Of a DNA stretch of 64,000 nucleotides, positions 20,023 to 29,307 are shown piece by piece. A model generated the notes under the pieces. It searched no databases. It had not been told where the DNA came from and was given only the letters and a program-made list of their open reading frames with translations. The number at the start of each line of letters is the position of its first letter. The stretch's first letter is position 1. Source of the DNA: Paenibacillus sp. FSL H8-0537 (lineage in GTDB: Bacteria > Bacillota > Bacilli > Paenibacillales > Paenibacillaceae); assembly GCF_038051995.1 (NCBI RefSeq), contig NZ_CP150290.1:3028001-3092000 (forward strand), in the 5' to 3' direction. A program made the position numbers and the translations under genes.

Positions 20023-20922
20023 ATGGACGGTATAATCGCAGTATGGAAGCCTGCCGGCTGGACCTCGCATGATGTCGTAGCCAAGGTGCGAAGACTGCTG
20101 AAGATGAAGCGTATCGGTCACACGGGAACGCTGGACCCGATGGTAACAGGTGTTCTGCCACTATGTCTCGGCCGGGCTACACGTGTAGTCGAATATGTAC
20201 AGGAGCGTCCCAAGGCTTATGAAGCTGTTATCCAGCTGGGCATTGCAACGGATACAGAGGATTTGACAGGTTCGGTTACGCAGGAGCAAACAGGTGTGCA
20301 GGTAACACGTGAAGATATTATTCGCGTGCTGCGCGGCTTCGTTGGCGTTATCGAACAAGTTCCGCCGATGTTCTCTGCTGTAAAGGTAGATGGAAAACGG
20401 TTGTATGAACTGGCACGTGAAGGCAAGACTGTAGAGCGCAAAGCGCGGCAAGTAACGATTCATCAAATTGAGCTGCTCGATCTGGAGCTTGATTTGGAGT
20501 TTCCGCGTTTTTCATTTTCGGTTGTCTGCTCCAAAGGAACGTATATCCGCACATTATGTGTAGATATCGGCCAGGCGCTAGGCGTTCCAGCGGCGATGGC
20601 GGAGCTTACCCGGACGATGTCCGGAGGTTTTACGAAGGAGCAATGCGTAAGCCTAGAGCAGATTGAAGCTCTTGGCACGGAGGGGATTGGGCCGTTTATT
20701 TTGCCTGCTGAGCTGGGTATCCAGCATTTGCCTCGCGCTACGGTCGATGCTCATTCGGCCTCGCTTGCCCTGAAAGGACAGAAGCTCCCGCTTCGTTTGC
20801 TTGCTGAAGAGCTAGAAACGGACCAGCCGATACGTCTTTTTGATGAAAATGAATTGTTTATTGGTATTTTCGAGGCCGATTATGCTTTATCGGTACTCAC
20901 GCCTATCAAGGTATTCTCGTAA
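20023..20922 (+). CDS. truB: tRNA pseudouridine(55) synthase TruB
   Basis: Makes pseudouridine 55 in the T loop of tRNAs. The 299-residue protein has the TruB start DGIIAVWKPAGWTSHDVV, the catalytic Asp38 in HTGTLDPMVTGVLP, YEAVIQLGIATDTEDLTG and SCSKGTYIRTL-type segments (here CSKGTYIRTLCVDIG). It starts three bases after nrnA with only a weak ribosome site, so coupling is likely. The 3' end lies 55 bases before ribF. Confidence 0.95.
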   Translation: MDGIIAVWKPAGWTSHDVVAKVRRLLKMKRIGHTGTLDPMVTGVLPLCLGRATRVVEYVQERPKAYEAVIQLGIATDTEDLTGSVTQEQTGVQVTREDIIRVLRGFVGVIEQVPPMFSAVKVDGKRLYELAREGKTVERKARQVTIHQIELLDLELDLEFPRFSFSVVCSKGTYIRTLCVDIGQALGVPAAMAELTRTMSGGFTKEQCVSLEQIEALGTEGIGPFILPAELGIQHLPRATVDAHSASLALKGQKLPLRLLAEELETDQPIRLFDENELFIGIFEADYALSVLTPIKVFS

Positions 20923-20977
20923 CTGGGCTTATACTTGGTTATCGGAAAGTCATATAGGAATTGCAGGTGCATCAGCG

Positions 20978-21925
20978 TTGGAAATGATTTCATTGGAATA
21001 TCCGGCAATTGAGCTGCCGGAACAGCTGCGAAATAAATCGCTTTCTATTGCAATTGGACATTTTGACGGTGTACATCGCGGACACCGCAATGTCATTGAG
21101 CAAGTTGTTGCAGCAGCCAAGAGAACCGGAGGGTTTTCGGCGGTTATGACGTTTAACCCGCATCCGAAGGAAGTGCTTGGCCGTGGCGATCAATATTACA
21201 ACTGTTTGACGCCGCTTGCGGTCAAACAGTCGCTATTTGCTGAATTAGGTGTCGATTTGGTGCTAGTCGTCAAATTTGATCATGATTTTGCAGCGATTAT
21301 GCCGGAGCAGTTTGTTGACGAAGTGCTTCGCCGTTTAGGAGCTGCACAAATTGTAGTTGGTTTTGACTTTAATTTTGGCTACAAGGGCCAAGGAAATGCT
21401 GCCGCAATGAAGGCGTTATGCGAGCCGGACATTCAGGTCGAAATTGTTGAGCCGCTATACGATAATGGCTTGAAGGTGAGCAGCACTTATATTCGACAGG
21501 CGCTTAGCGACGGTGATATTGAGCTTGCGACAAAGCTGCTTGGACGTCCCTTTGAGATAGCAGGAACGGTTGTGCACGGTGATGGCAGAGGCAGCAGCAT
21601 TGGCTTCCCGACGGCTAATGTGGATGTTTCCTTGCCTTATGTCATGCCGCGCCTCGGCGTTTTTGGCATATCAGCGGTCGTACTCGGCAAGTCGTATTAT
21701 GGCGTATTAAATCATGGGATGAAACCGACCTTTAATAAAGAAGATATTCGTCCGGTGCTGGAAGCCCATTTATTCGACTTTCATCAAGCTATTTATGATG
21801 AGCCCATTAAACTGCAATTTCATTCTTTTATCCGTCCTGAGCAGCGTTTTAGCAGCGTGGATGAGCTTATCCGGCAAATCCATGCGGATGCTGAGCAGGC
21901 GAAGCGTCAGTTTGGCGTGGAATAA
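20978..21925 (+). CDS. ribF: Bifunctional riboflavin kinase/FAD synthetase
   Basis: Phosphorylates riboflavin to FMN and adenylylates FMN to FAD. About 315 residues. The N-terminal FAD synthetase domain has IAIGHFDGVHRGHRNVI and TFNPHPKEVL; the C-terminal kinase domain has RPFEIAGTVVHGDGRGSSIGFPTANV and YYGVLNHGMKPTFN. A longer frame is open from 20840 inside truB, but conserved sequence begins about residue 50 of that frame. I prefer TTG at 20978 (AGGTG eight bases upstream); ATG at 20984 is an alternative. Confidence 0.93.
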   Translation: MEMISLEYPAIELPEQLRNKSLSIAIGHFDGVHRGHRNVIEQVVAAAKRTGGFSAVMTFNPHPKEVLGRGDQYYNCLTPLAVKQSLFAELGVDLVLVVKFDHDFAAIMPEQFVDEVLRRLGAAQIVVGFDFNFGYKGQGNAAAMKALCEPDIQVEIVEPLYDNGLKVSSTYIRQALSDGDIELATKLLGRPFEIAGTVVHGDGRGSSIGFPTANVDVSLPYVMPRLGVFGISAVVLGKSYYGVLNHGMKPTFNKEDIRPVLEAHLFDFHQAIYDEPIKLQFHSFIRPEQRFSSVDELIRQIHADAEQAKRQFGVE

Positions 21926-21938
21926 CTGCCTATTGGCA

Positions 21939-21968
21939 TTTACTTTTGCTATATGCTTGTGATATACT
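21939..21968 (+). promoter_or_regulatory. extended -10 promoter of rpsO
   Basis: TTTACT (21939-21944), 18 bp, TATACT (21963-21968) with a TG two bases upstream (TGATATACT). The leader to rpsO is about 130 nt; S15 leaders are often autoregulatory, but no pseudoknot was resolved by eye. Confidence 0.6.
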
Positions 21969-22102
21969 AAAACACGTTGCGATTCTACTTTTTGTCAGAA
22001 TACGCAGCTGCAATTGGAACCTTAGCTTGGATGTCCGCTCTCACCGACGGCGCCTGGGCTAATGGCGATTATTGAATATAAGTTCAAGGAGGTGACTTTA
22101 GG

Positions 22103-22372
22103 ATGGCAATTACACAAGAGCGTAAACAAGAATTGATTGATACGCACAAAACGCATGCGAGCGATACGGGTTCACCGGAGGTTCAAGTAGCTATCCTAAC
22201 GGAAAACATCGTTAACTTGACGCAACATTTCCGGGAGCACAAGAAAGACCACCACTCCCGTCGTGGTTTGCTCAAGATGGTAGGTCAACGTCGTAAGCTG
22301 TTGAAATACCTTAAAAACAAAGATGTTAGCCGTTATAGCGCATTGATCGAAAAACTCGGCCTTCGCCGCTAA
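22103..22372 (+). CDS. rpsO: 30S ribosomal protein S15
   Basis: Primary 16S-binding protein, 89 residues, full length. It has [36 protein letters not shown] and [22 protein letters not shown], all conserved. An AGGAGGTGA ribosome site lies just upstream. It has its own promoter and terminator and is followed by pnp, the conserved rpsO-pnp pair. Confidence 0.98.
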   Translation: MAITQERKQELIDTHKTHASDTGSPEVQVAILTENIVNLTQHFREHKKDHHSRRGLLKMVGQRRKLLKYLKNKDVSRYSALIEKLGLRR

Positions 22373-22387
22373 AACATGTTTCAAGAG

Positions 22388-22447
22388 AAGCAACCTGGTT
22401 GTTTTGCTGTCCGGCATTACGGACTTGGCAAAATCGGGTTGCTTTTT
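22388..22447 (+). terminator. terminator after rpsO
   Basis: AAGCAACC (22388-22395) pairs with GGTTGCTT (22437-22444), with inner stems TTTTGC/GCAAAA and CCG/CGG, and a T run to 22447. Confidence 0.8.
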
Positions 22448-22545
22448 GTAATATGCGAGAGTTAAGCAGGATATAGAGGTCCTGCTGGCGAATGTTATGT
22501 TTGTCAATCGTTTAAAATTATTATTGAAACACAGGAGGGATACGT

Positions 22546-24642
22546 TTGCAACAGGTTGAAATGATTTTGGGTGGACGGAAGCTTGTTCTAGAAACAGGCA
22601 GACTTGCGAAGCAAGCGAATGCTGCTGTAACCGTTCGTTATGGCGACACCGTTGTACTCTGTACAGTGACCGCTTCTAAAGGTCCTAAGGATTTAGATTT
22701 TTTCCCACTTACCGTGAACTATGAAGAACGTATGTATGCCGTTGGTAAAATCCCTGGTGGTTTTATTAAACGTGAAGGACGTCCGAGTGAGAACGCGATT
22801 TTGTCAAGCCGTCTGACGGACCGTCCAATTCGTCCTTTGTTCCCTGAAGGCTTTCGTAATGATATTCAAATCGCGAATATTGTCATGAGCGTGGATCAGG
22901 ATTGCTCGCCTGAAATGGCTGCAATGATTGGTACCTCCGCAGCGCTAGCGATTTCTGATGTTCCATTTAACGGACCAATCGGCGGCGTGAGCGTAGGTCG
23001 TGTTGACGGCGAATTCGTGATCATTCCAACCGTTGAACAAGAGCAGAATAGCGATATTTTCGTTGTCGTTGCTGGTACGAAAGATGCTATTATGATGGTG
23101 GAAGCAGAAGCGAATGAAGTTCCTGAGGACGTTATGCTGGAAGCAATTATGTTCGGGCATGATGAAATCAAGAAAATCGTTGCTACAATCGAGCAATTGC
23201 AGGCAGTTGCCGGCAAAGAAAAAATGGAAGTTACGCTTCATACAGTCAACGAAGAAGTAAATGCTGCTGTACGCGCATTTGCATCTGCTCGTTTGGTTGA
23301 AGCGATCCGCATTCCCGAGAAGCATGAGCGTCAAGATGCTATTGATGCTGTTAACGTGGATACGGTTGCACATTTCGATGAAGTATATGCAGAGACGCCT
23401 GAACTGCTTGGCGATGTTAAAGAAGTGCTTTACGATATCGTTAAAGAAGAAGTTCGCCGCCTAATTACACATGAGAAAATTCGCCCTGATGGCCGTGCGC
23501 CAGAAGAAATTCGTCCAATCGAATGTGATGTGGCGATATTGCCGCGTACACACGGATCGGGACTGTTCACACGTGGACAAACACAAGCACTCAGCATTTG
23601 TACGCTTGGACCGCTTGGCGATGTGCAAATTCTTGACGGCGTCAGCCCGGAAGAAACGAAACGTTTTATGCATCACTATAATTTCCCGCCATTCAGCGTA
23701 GGTGAAGCAAGACCGCTTCGTCCTCCAGGCCGTCGTGAGATTGGACATGGTGCTCTCGGTGAGCGCGCGTTGTCGAAAGTTATTCCATCTGAGGCTGATT
23801 TCCCTTATGCTATTCGTCTTGTATCCGAGGTACTCGAATCGAATGGATCAACATCGCAGGCTAGTATTTGCGCAAGCACACTTGCTATGCTGGACGCAGG
23901 CGTTCCGATTAAAGCTCCGGTTGCAGGTATTGCGATGGGTCTGATTAAAGATGGCGAGCATTTCTCCATTTTGTCCGACATTCAAGGGATGGAAGATCAT
24001 CTCGGCGATATGGACTTTAAAGTAGCAGGTACAGCAGAAGGTGTAACGGCCATTCAAATGGATATCAAAATTGACGGTATCGATCGTTCGATTTTGGAGC
24101 AGGCGCTTGAGCAAGCACGCGAAGGACGCATGCATATTCTAGGTAAAATGACGGAGATTATATCGGTTGCTCGTCCAAACCTTTCCAAGTACGCGCCTAA
24201 AATTCTCACGCTTCGCATTAATCCTGACAAAATCCGTGATGTTATCGGCTCTGGCGGTAAAATCATCAACAAGATTATTGAAGAAACCGGCGTGAAAATC
24301 GATATCGAGCAGGACGGCATGGTTTACATTGCTTCTTCTAATGAAGAGATGAACCAAAAAGCCAAAGCGATTATCGAAGGCATTGTGAAGGAAGTGGTAA
24401 TTGGCGAAATTTATTTAGGTACGGTTAAGCGAATCGAGAAATTTGGCGCATTCGTTGAAATTTTACCGAACAAAGACGGTCTTGTACATATTTCCCAACT
24501 GGCGAACGAACGTGTCGCTAAAGTGGAAGATGTCATCGCGATCGGCGACCAAATTACAGTTAAAGTAACGGAAATTGATCAGCAGGGCCGTATTAACTTG
24601 TCCCGTAAAGCTGTATTGACGCCAACTGTACCAGCACAATAA
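22546..24642 (+). CDS. pnp: Polynucleotide phosphorylase
   Basis: Phosphorolytic 3'-5' exoribonuclease of the degradosome, 698 residues. Two RNase PH-like domains (about 1-220 and 310-540) flank a helical domain; [29 protein letters not shown] and [18 protein letters not shown] segments mark the second, catalytic one. A KH domain ([21 protein letters not shown]) and an S1 domain ([23 protein letters not shown], split by no insert) finish the protein. TTG start after AGGAGGG. Confidence 0.97.
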   Translation: MQQVEMILGGRKLVLETGRLAKQANAAVTVRYGDTVVLCTVTASKGPKDLDFFPLTVNYEERMYAVGKIPGGFIKREGRPSENAILSSRLTDRPIRPLFPEGFRNDIQIANIVMSVDQDCSPEMAAMIGTSAALAISDVPFNGPIGGVSVGRVDGEFVIIPTVEQEQNSDIFVVVAGTKDAIMMVEAEANEVPEDVMLEAIMFGHDEIKKIVATIEQLQAVAGKEKMEVTLHTVNEEVNAAVRAFASARLVEAIRIPEKHERQDAIDAVNVDTVAHFDEVYAETPELLGDVKEVLYDIVKEEVRRLITHEKIRPDGRAPEEIRPIECDVAILPRTHGSGLFTRGQTQALSICTLGPLGDVQILDGVSPEETKRFMHHYNFPPFSVGEARPLRPPGRREIGHGALGERALSKVIPSEADFPYAIRLVSEVLESNGSTSQASICASTLAMLDAGVPIKAPVAGIAMGLIKDGEHFSILSDIQGMEDHLGDMDFKVAGTAEGVTAIQMDIKIDGIDRSILEQALEQAREGRMHILGKMTEIISVARPNLSKYAPKILTLRINPDKIRDVIGSGGKIINKIIEETGVKIDIEQDGMVYIASSNEEMNQKAKAIIEGIVKEVVIGEIYLGTVKRIEKFGAFVEILPNKDGLVHISQLANERVAKVEDVIAIGDQITVKVTEIDQQGRINLSRKAVLTPTVPAQ

Positions 24643-24666
24643 CGGCTGCAGCGTTACAAGGTAGGG

Positions 24667-24685
24667 GCACCGCAAGGTGCTTTCT
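24667..24685 (+). terminator. short terminator after pnp
   Basis: GCACC (24667-24671), GCAA tetraloop, GGTGC (24676-24680), then TTTCTC. Stable tetraloop but a short stem. Confidence 0.5.
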
Positions 24686-24739
24686 CAAAATATAAGCTTG
24701 CAGAGGTTTTCTCTTATTTTACGAGTCTATTTCTGCGCC

Positions 24740-24796
24740 AAACGGATTGTTGCCGCAAAAAAACGGCAACGCCGTTTATACTTGTTTTATAAACGG
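24740..24796 (+). other. competing hairpins between pnp and ylxY
   Basis: This 289-bp gap holds AAACGG (24740-24745), a TTGCCG/CGGCAA hairpin (24750-24755 with 24764-24769), CCGTTTATA (24772-24780) and TATAAACGG (24788-24796). CCGTTT can pair either backwards with AAACGG, enclosing the small hairpin, or forwards with TATAAACGG. A strong terminator follows at once. It may be a switch or simply stacked terminators. Confidence 0.4.
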
Positions 24797-24800
24797 AGCA

Positions 24801-24829
24801 AAGAGCCAGATTTCATCTGTCTCTTTTTA
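24801..24829 (+). terminator. strong terminator before ylxY
   Basis: AAGAG-C-CAGAT (24801-24811), loop TTC, ATCTG-T-CTCTT (24815-24825), T run to 24828. One C/T mismatch in a 10-bp stem. Confidence 0.75.
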
Positions 24830-24879
24830 TTTTGCCGTCAAAAATTCCTTTCCAATAAAAGTCGGCCAATTTCTCTCTA

Positions 24880-24909
24880 ACATAATCTCGTCCTATTATT
24901 CATACATAT
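24880..24909 (+). promoter_or_regulatory. possible sigma-E type promoter of ylxY
   Basis: CATACATAT (24901-24909) fits the sigma-E -10 (CATACA-T), with ACATAAT (24880-24886) 14 bp upstream as a weak -35. A mother-cell promoter would suit ylxY, but the -35 match is modest. Confidence 0.4.
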
Positions 24910-24931
24910 GGAGCAATGAGGGACGAGGTGA

Positions 24932-25936
24932 ATGAAGGTGCTGAGAAAAATAGGAGCAGCCATAGGCTGCATGCTGATTATGGTCGTGTTTATTCGCGTG
25001 AACGCGGGAGGGACTGCCGATTATATCAGCGCAATCAAACGGGAAAGCGGCATGATGACGCAGACGGATGAGTCGATTCTGGATGAAAATAAAGCGAAGC
25101 TGCGTGCTGCTGTTACAGCGGAAGCTGAGAGCCGCTCCATTAAGCCAGTCGATGCTCGTATTGACCGCGTATGGAAGGCGATTCCCGGTTATAATGGGCT
25201 GGAGGTAGACGTCGAGAGCACGGTGGAGAAGACGATAGCGTCGGGTTCACTCTCGCCGATTTTATATGTGTACAAGGAGACGGCCCCGCGCATTAAGCTG
25301 ACAGATTTAGGTCCGCATCCGGTATACAAAGGCAATCCGCACAAAAAAATGGCTTCGCTAATGATCAATGTTGCGTGGGGCAATGAATACATAACGCCGA
25401 TCCTTCAAACCTTGAACAAGGAAGAGGTAAAGGCAACTTTTTTTCTCGATGGCTCGTGGCTGAAGAAATATCCGGAAATTGCCAAGCAGATTCAGGCGGA
25501 AGGGCATGAAATGTCCAATCATGCGTATACGCATCCGAAGATGAGCGAGCTCAGCCGCAATGCTGCCTATTTGCAAATTTCCCGCACGGAGGAACTGCTC
25601 AAATCGACGCTTGGCGTGACGAATAAGTGGTTTGCCCCGCCTTCGGGCGATTTTAACCAAATGACGGTGCAGGTGGCGGCGGAGCAGAGGCTTCGCACGG
25701 TGTTATGGACGATAGATACGGTCGATTGGACGAAGCCGAATGCGGACTGGATCATTCGGCGCATTTCATCGCGGCTGGAGCCAGGCGCACTTATTCTGAT
25801 GCATCCAACAGCGTCCTCGCGCGATGCTTTAACCGGAATGATTCGTGAAATCAAACGCCAGGGCTATGCGCTTGGCACCGTCAGCGAGACGCTGTCGGAG
25901 GCGCGGATTCCCGCTGGTGTTGAGCCGCAACCATAA
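24932..25936 (+). CDS. ylxY: YlxY-family polysaccharide deacetylase-like protein
   Basis: Secreted or membrane-anchored NodB-fold protein of 334 residues. Residues 5-24 are one hydrophobic segment (signal or anchor); the deacetylase fold covers about 140-325. The metal motif HEMSNHAYTH (HxxNH type) and the GDF-N and LMHP motifs are present. The first NodB motif, normally TFDDG, is replaced by MINVAWGNEY around residues 143-152, so the catalytic Asp is missing, as appears usual for YlxY. It may be a weak or non-catalytic member acting in the spore. It precedes mlpA, as in Bacillus. Confidence 0.85.
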   Translation: MKVLRKIGAAIGCMLIMVVFIRVNAGGTADYISAIKRESGMMTQTDESILDENKAKLRAAVTAEAESRSIKPVDARIDRVWKAIPGYNGLEVDVESTVEKTIASGSLSPILYVYKETAPRIKLTDLGPHPVYKGNPHKKMASLMINVAWGNEYITPILQTLNKEEVKATFFLDGSWLKKYPEIAKQIQAEGHEMSNHAYTHPKMSELSRNAAYLQISRTEELLKSTLGVTNKWFAPPSGDFNQMTVQVAAEQRLRTVLWTIDTVDWTKPNADWIIRRISSRLEPGALILMHPTASSRDALTGMIREIKRQGYALGTVSETLSEARIPAGVEPQP

Positions 25937-25948
25937 TTTTGATATAGT
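25920..25948 (+). promoter_or_regulatory. possible sigma-A promoter of mlpA-dut
   Basis: TTGAGC (25920-25925), 17 bp, TATAGT (25943-25948), overlapping the last codons of ylxY. It would separate mlpA-dut from a sporulation-controlled ylxY. Confidence 0.45.
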
Positions 25949-25979
25949 GTTTACATTCATGCTTACAGGAGGACCCTTC

Positions 25980-27245
25980 GTGAAAAAATATACGCTTAGC
26001 AACGGTTTAAGAGTCGTAGTCGAATATATTCCCACCTTCCGCTCGGTTTCATTTGGCATTTGGGTAAAAACAGGCTCCCGCAATGAAACGCCTGAAAATA
26101 ACGGGATCTCCCATTTTATCGAGCATATGCTTTTCAAGGGGACAGATCAGCGCAGTGCCAAAGACATTGCCGACCTGTTCGATGGTATCGGGGGCAATGT
26201 AAATGCGTTTACCTCCAAAGAGTATACCTGCTATTATGCCAAGGTGCTGGATGAGCATTTGCCGCTCGCTGTAGATGCGCTTTCGGACATGTTTTTCAAT
26301 TCCAAGCTGGACGAGACTGATTTGGCGAAAGAGCGGAATGTTATTTTAGAAGAAATTTCGATGTATGAGGACACGCCAGATGACAAGGTGCATGATGAAG
26401 CATCGCGTGCCGCATATGGCGATCACCCCCTCGCTTATTCGATTCTGGGCCTAGAGGAGCGTCTTGCCGAAATGACGCCTGAAACACTGCGCGCTTATAT
26501 GAACGATTATTATACGATTGACAACACCGTTGTCAGTGTCGCAGGTAATGTGGAAGAGGGCAAGCTGCTGGAGCTGCTGGAGCAGTATTTTGGCAAGCTT
26601 GATCGCAAAGGTACGCCTCAACTGGTGGAAGCGCCGGATTTCCGTGGAGATTATATTTTCTATAAGAAGAAAACCGAGCAAAACCATCTTTGCCTGTCCT
26701 TTCAAGGCTGTTCGATTTCCGATGAGAAGCTGTATGCGATGGTGCTGCTCAACAATGCGCTTGGCGGAGGCATGAGTTCGCGCCTGTTCCAAGAAATTCG
26801 TGAAAAGCGCGGCCTTGCCTATTCGGTTTATTCTTACCACTCCTCTTATGCGGACAGCGGCTTGTTCACCCTATATGCGGGTACAGCGCCGAAGCAAACG
26901 AAAGAAGTGCTCGATTTGACGATGGAGCAGCTCGAGGAGCTTGCTTCCAAGGGACTTGAGGAAGTTGAGCTTCATCGTGGCAAAGAGCAGCTTAAGGGCA
27001 GCCTGATTCTTAGTCTGGAGAGCACAAGCAGCCGAATGACCCGTCTTGGGAAAAATGAGCTGATGCTGGGCCGGCATTACACGCTCGATGAGCTGCTTCA
27101 GCGCATTGATTCCGTTACGATGGACGATGTGAGAAGCGTAACGGAGCGTTTACTTGCGGCACCTTTTGCGGTGGCAATGGTAGGTTCAAGCGAAAAGGCT
27201 GCATCTAAACTTGGGAGGGATCGTTTTGTATCGCGTACTGTTTAA
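25980..27245 (+). CDS. mlpA: M16-family zinc peptidase (MlpA/YmxG)
   Basis: Insulinase/processing-peptidase-like protein of 421 residues. The inverted zinc motif is HFIEH (His45, Glu48, His49) with the downstream Glu supplied by the [12 protein letters not shown] region. The second M16 half has the [14 protein letters not shown] substrate-binding arginine-tyrosine motif. The start is GTG at 25980, six bases after AGGAGG; an ATG at 25959 is in frame but would place that site inside the gene. It overlaps dut by 20 bases. Confidence 0.92.
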   Translation: MKKYTLSNGLRVVVEYIPTFRSVSFGIWVKTGSRNETPENNGISHFIEHMLFKGTDQRSAKDIADLFDGIGGNVNAFTSKEYTCYYAKVLDEHLPLAVDALSDMFFNSKLDETDLAKERNVILEEISMYEDTPDDKVHDEASRAAYGDHPLAYSILGLEERLAEMTPETLRAYMNDYYTIDNTVVSVAGNVEEGKLLELLEQYFGKLDRKGTPQLVEAPDFRGDYIFYKKKTEQNHLCLSFQGCSISDEKLYAMVLLNNALGGGMSSRLFQEIREKRGLAYSVYSYHSSYADSGLFTLYAGTAPKQTKEVLDLTMEQLEELASKGLEEVELHRGKEQLKGSLILSLESTSSRMTRLGKNELMLGRHYTLDELLQRIDSVTMDDVRSVTERLLAAPFAVAMVGSSEKAASKLGRDRFVSRTV

Positions 27246-27669
27246 AAGAGTAGAGGGCAACGAAGACATCAAGCTTCCTTGCAAAATGTCCGAATGGGCT
27301 GCAGGCTTCGACCTGCAGGCCGCTGTATCAGAGCCTGTTGAGCTTGCACCAGGTGAGCGCAAGCTCATTCCTACTGGCTTTGCGATGGCAATGCCAGCTG
27401 AGCTGGAGGCGCAAATTCGTCCACGCAGCGGACTGGCCTACAAGCATGGCATTACATGCTTGAACTCCCCAGGAACGATCGACGCTGATTACCGCGGAGA
27501 AGTGAAGGTACTGCTCGTTAATTTGGGGCAGGAGCCGTTCACGATTGCACGCGGCGAGCGCATCGCCCAAATGGTGTTCCAGAAAGTGCCGGTTGTTACT
27601 ATTGAAGAGGCAGCCGAATTGCCGGATACGGTGCGTGGCAGCGGCGGGTTCGGACATACTGGCGTTTAA
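27226..27669 (+). CDS. dut: dUTP diphosphatase
   Basis: Hydrolyses dUTP to dUMP, keeping uracil out of DNA and supplying thymidylate synthesis. The 147-residue trimeric dUTPase has all five motifs: [40 protein letters not shown] and the C-terminal GSGGFGHTG arm. I take TTG at 27226, six bases after GGGAGGG, giving (M)[10 protein letters not shown]; the TTG at 27211 lies before the ribosome site. It ends the mlpA-dut unit with a strong terminator. Confidence 0.95.
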   Translation: MYRVLFKRVEGNEDIKLPCKMSEWAAGFDLQAAVSEPVELAPGERKLIPTGFAMAMPAELEAQIRPRSGLAYKHGITCLNSPGTIDADYRGEVKVLLVNLGQEPFTIARGERIAQMVFQKVPVVTIEEAAELPDTVRGSGGFGHTGV

Positions 27670-27674
27670 TGATT

Positions 27675-27706
27675 AAGACCGGAGCAGCTGCTCCGGTCTT
27701 TTTTTT
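27675..27706 (+). terminator. strong terminator after dut
   Basis: A perfect 26-base palindrome from AAGACCGGAG to CTCCGGTCTT (27675-27700), running directly into a T8 tract. Confidence 0.95.
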
Positions 27707-27734
27707 CACCCATTCTGGGCCCAGGCATAAGATA
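27707..27734 (+). promoter_or_regulatory. sigma-K type promoter of spoVFA
   Basis: CATAAGATA (27726-27734) matches the sigma-K -10 consensus CATAnnnTA exactly, with CACC (27707-27710) 15 bp upstream as the ACx -35. The site lies about 40 bp before spoVFA and directly after the dut terminator. The dipicolinate synthase genes are sigma-K controlled in B. subtilis, which agrees. Confidence 0.75.
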
Positions 27735-27770
27735 GTCTATATCTACATGCGCGAGAGAGGAGTGAAGCCG

Positions 27771-28670
27771 ATGCTAACAGGCGTTCAGGTGCTGCTGATC
27801 GGCGGCGACGCCAGGCAGCTCGAGGTGATTCGCAAACTGACGGAGCTGGATGCGACCGTGGTCATATCGGGCTTTGACGGCCTGCAGTCAACACCCGAGG
27901 GAGCCGTTCAAGCTGAATATGATGAACGGTTGTTTGATGGGGTAGACGCCTTAGTGCTGCCTGCTGTTGGAACCGATGACCAAGGCGTCATTAGTGCTGT
28001 ATTCAGCGATAGCGAGATCAGGCTGGAAGAGCGCTATATGGCTCGCTTGCCTAAGCACTGCAAAGTATACGCGGGTATGGCAAAACCATATTTGAGCGAC
28101 CTCTGCAAGCAGCATCAGCTGGAATTGGTAGAGTTGTTTGAGCGCGACGATGTTGCGATTTACAACTCTATTCCGACAGCTGAAGGTGCGGTGATGATGG
28201 CGATTCAACATACCGATATTACGATTCATGGCTCCACCTGCATGGTGCTCGGATTCGGGAGAACAGGGTTTACATTGGCGCGGACGTTAAAGGGCTTAGG
28301 AGCGAATGTACTTGTCGGGGTACGCCGGGGTGAGCACTTTGCAAGAGCGCTCGAAATGGGCTTCGAGCCTTTCTACACCAGCAATTTGCGGCAATATACG
28401 GGCAATATTGACTTGCTTTTTAACACAATTCCGACTATGATAGTCACAGCGCAAATTATAGCAAATCTTCCTTCGCGAAGCGTCATTATTGATCTGGCTT
28501 CGAGGCCTGGCGGAACTGATTTCCGCTTTGCTGAGAAACGGGCCATTAAAGCGATGCTCGCGCCCGGACTCCCCGGTATCGTCGCACCCAGAACTGCTGG
28601 ACGAATCATAGCCGATTGTTTAACACAATTGATTATGGACGACTTGATAAATCGGGGGAATGGGGAATGA
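27771..28670 (+). CDS. spoVFA: Dipicolinate synthase subunit A
   Basis: Together with SpoVFB it oxidises dihydrodipicolinate to dipicolinic acid in the mother cell; the product is imported into the spore core with calcium. The 299-residue protein (B. subtilis about 297) has a Rossmann-type MVLGFGRTGFTLARTLKGLGANV segment and the end RTAGRIIADCL. The frame is open from 27669, but that start lies in the dut terminator; ATG at 27771 follows AGGAGTG. The end overlaps spoVFB (ATGA), and asd, dapG and dapA follow, as in Bacillus. Confidence 0.95.
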   Translation: MLTGVQVLLIGGDARQLEVIRKLTELDATVVISGFDGLQSTPEGAVQAEYDERLFDGVDALVLPAVGTDDQGVISAVFSDSEIRLEERYMARLPKHCKVYAGMAKPYLSDLCKQHQLELVELFERDDVAIYNSIPTAEGAVMMAIQHTDITIHGSTCMVLGFGRTGFTLARTLKGLGANVLVGVRRGEHFARALEMGFEPFYTSNLRQYTGNIDLLFNTIPTMIVTAQIIANLPSRSVIIDLASRPGGTDFRFAEKRAIKAMLAPGLPGIVAPRTAGRIIADCLTQLIMDDLINRGNGE

Positions 28671-29260
28671 ATTGGTCCGGGCTTACAGTAGGGTATGCAT
28701 TGTCAGGGTCACACTGCACGTTTGCCGAGGTTATGCCGCAAATCCAGCGGTTTGTAGACGCAGGCGCGAATGTTGTACCTATAGTATCGCAGACTATAAT
28801 GACGACGGATACGAGATTTGGAACGTCGGAGCAGTGGCAGACACAGCTCAAAGCGATTACTGGCAATGAAATTATTTCGACGATCGTGCAAGCCGAGCCG
28901 CTTGGTCCATCGAAGCTTATTGATGTGCTGCTTATTGCTCCATGCACAGGCAACACAACAAGCAGGCTGGCTAATGCGCAGACTGACAGTGCGGTGCTTA
29001 TGGCATCTAAATCACAGATGCGCAATGGAAGGCCAATCGTCATTGCAATTTCTACGAACGATGGCCTTGGCCTTAATTTGGCGAATATTGCGAAGCTGAT
29101 CGTAACGAAAAATATTTATTTTGTACCGTTTGGCCAAGATAATCCGGTTCAGAAGCCTAATTCGCTAGTAGCGAGAATGGATTTGGCACTGGAAACATGC
29201 GAGGCGGCGCTGCAAGGCAAACAGTTACAACCGCTCATTATTGAGCGTTTTAATTATTAA
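28667..29260 (+). CDS. spoVFB: Dipicolinate synthase subunit B
   Basis: Flavoprotein-like subunit of dipicolinate synthase, 197 residues (about 200 in B. subtilis). The sequence MNWSGLTVGYALSGSHCTF, IAPCTGNTTSRLANAQTDSAV and FVPFGQDNPVQKPNSLVA are typical. The ATG at 28667 overlaps the spoVFA stop; the open frame from 28616 lies inside spoVFA. It sits between spoVFA and asd in the dipicolinate/lysine operon. Confidence 0.95.
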   Translation: MNWSGLTVGYALSGSHCTFAEVMPQIQRFVDAGANVVPIVSQTIMTTDTRFGTSEQWQTQLKAITGNEIISTIVQAEPLGPSKLIDVLLIAPCTGNTTSRLANAQTDSAVLMASKSQMRNGRPIVIAISTNDGLGLNLANIAKLIVTKNIYFVPFGQDNPVQKPNSLVARMDLALETCEAALQGKQLQPLIIERFNY

Positions 29261-29307
29261 GCTTTTTATTCTGAGTTTTTATAAGACCGAGGGGAGCATT
29301 ACGGCAA

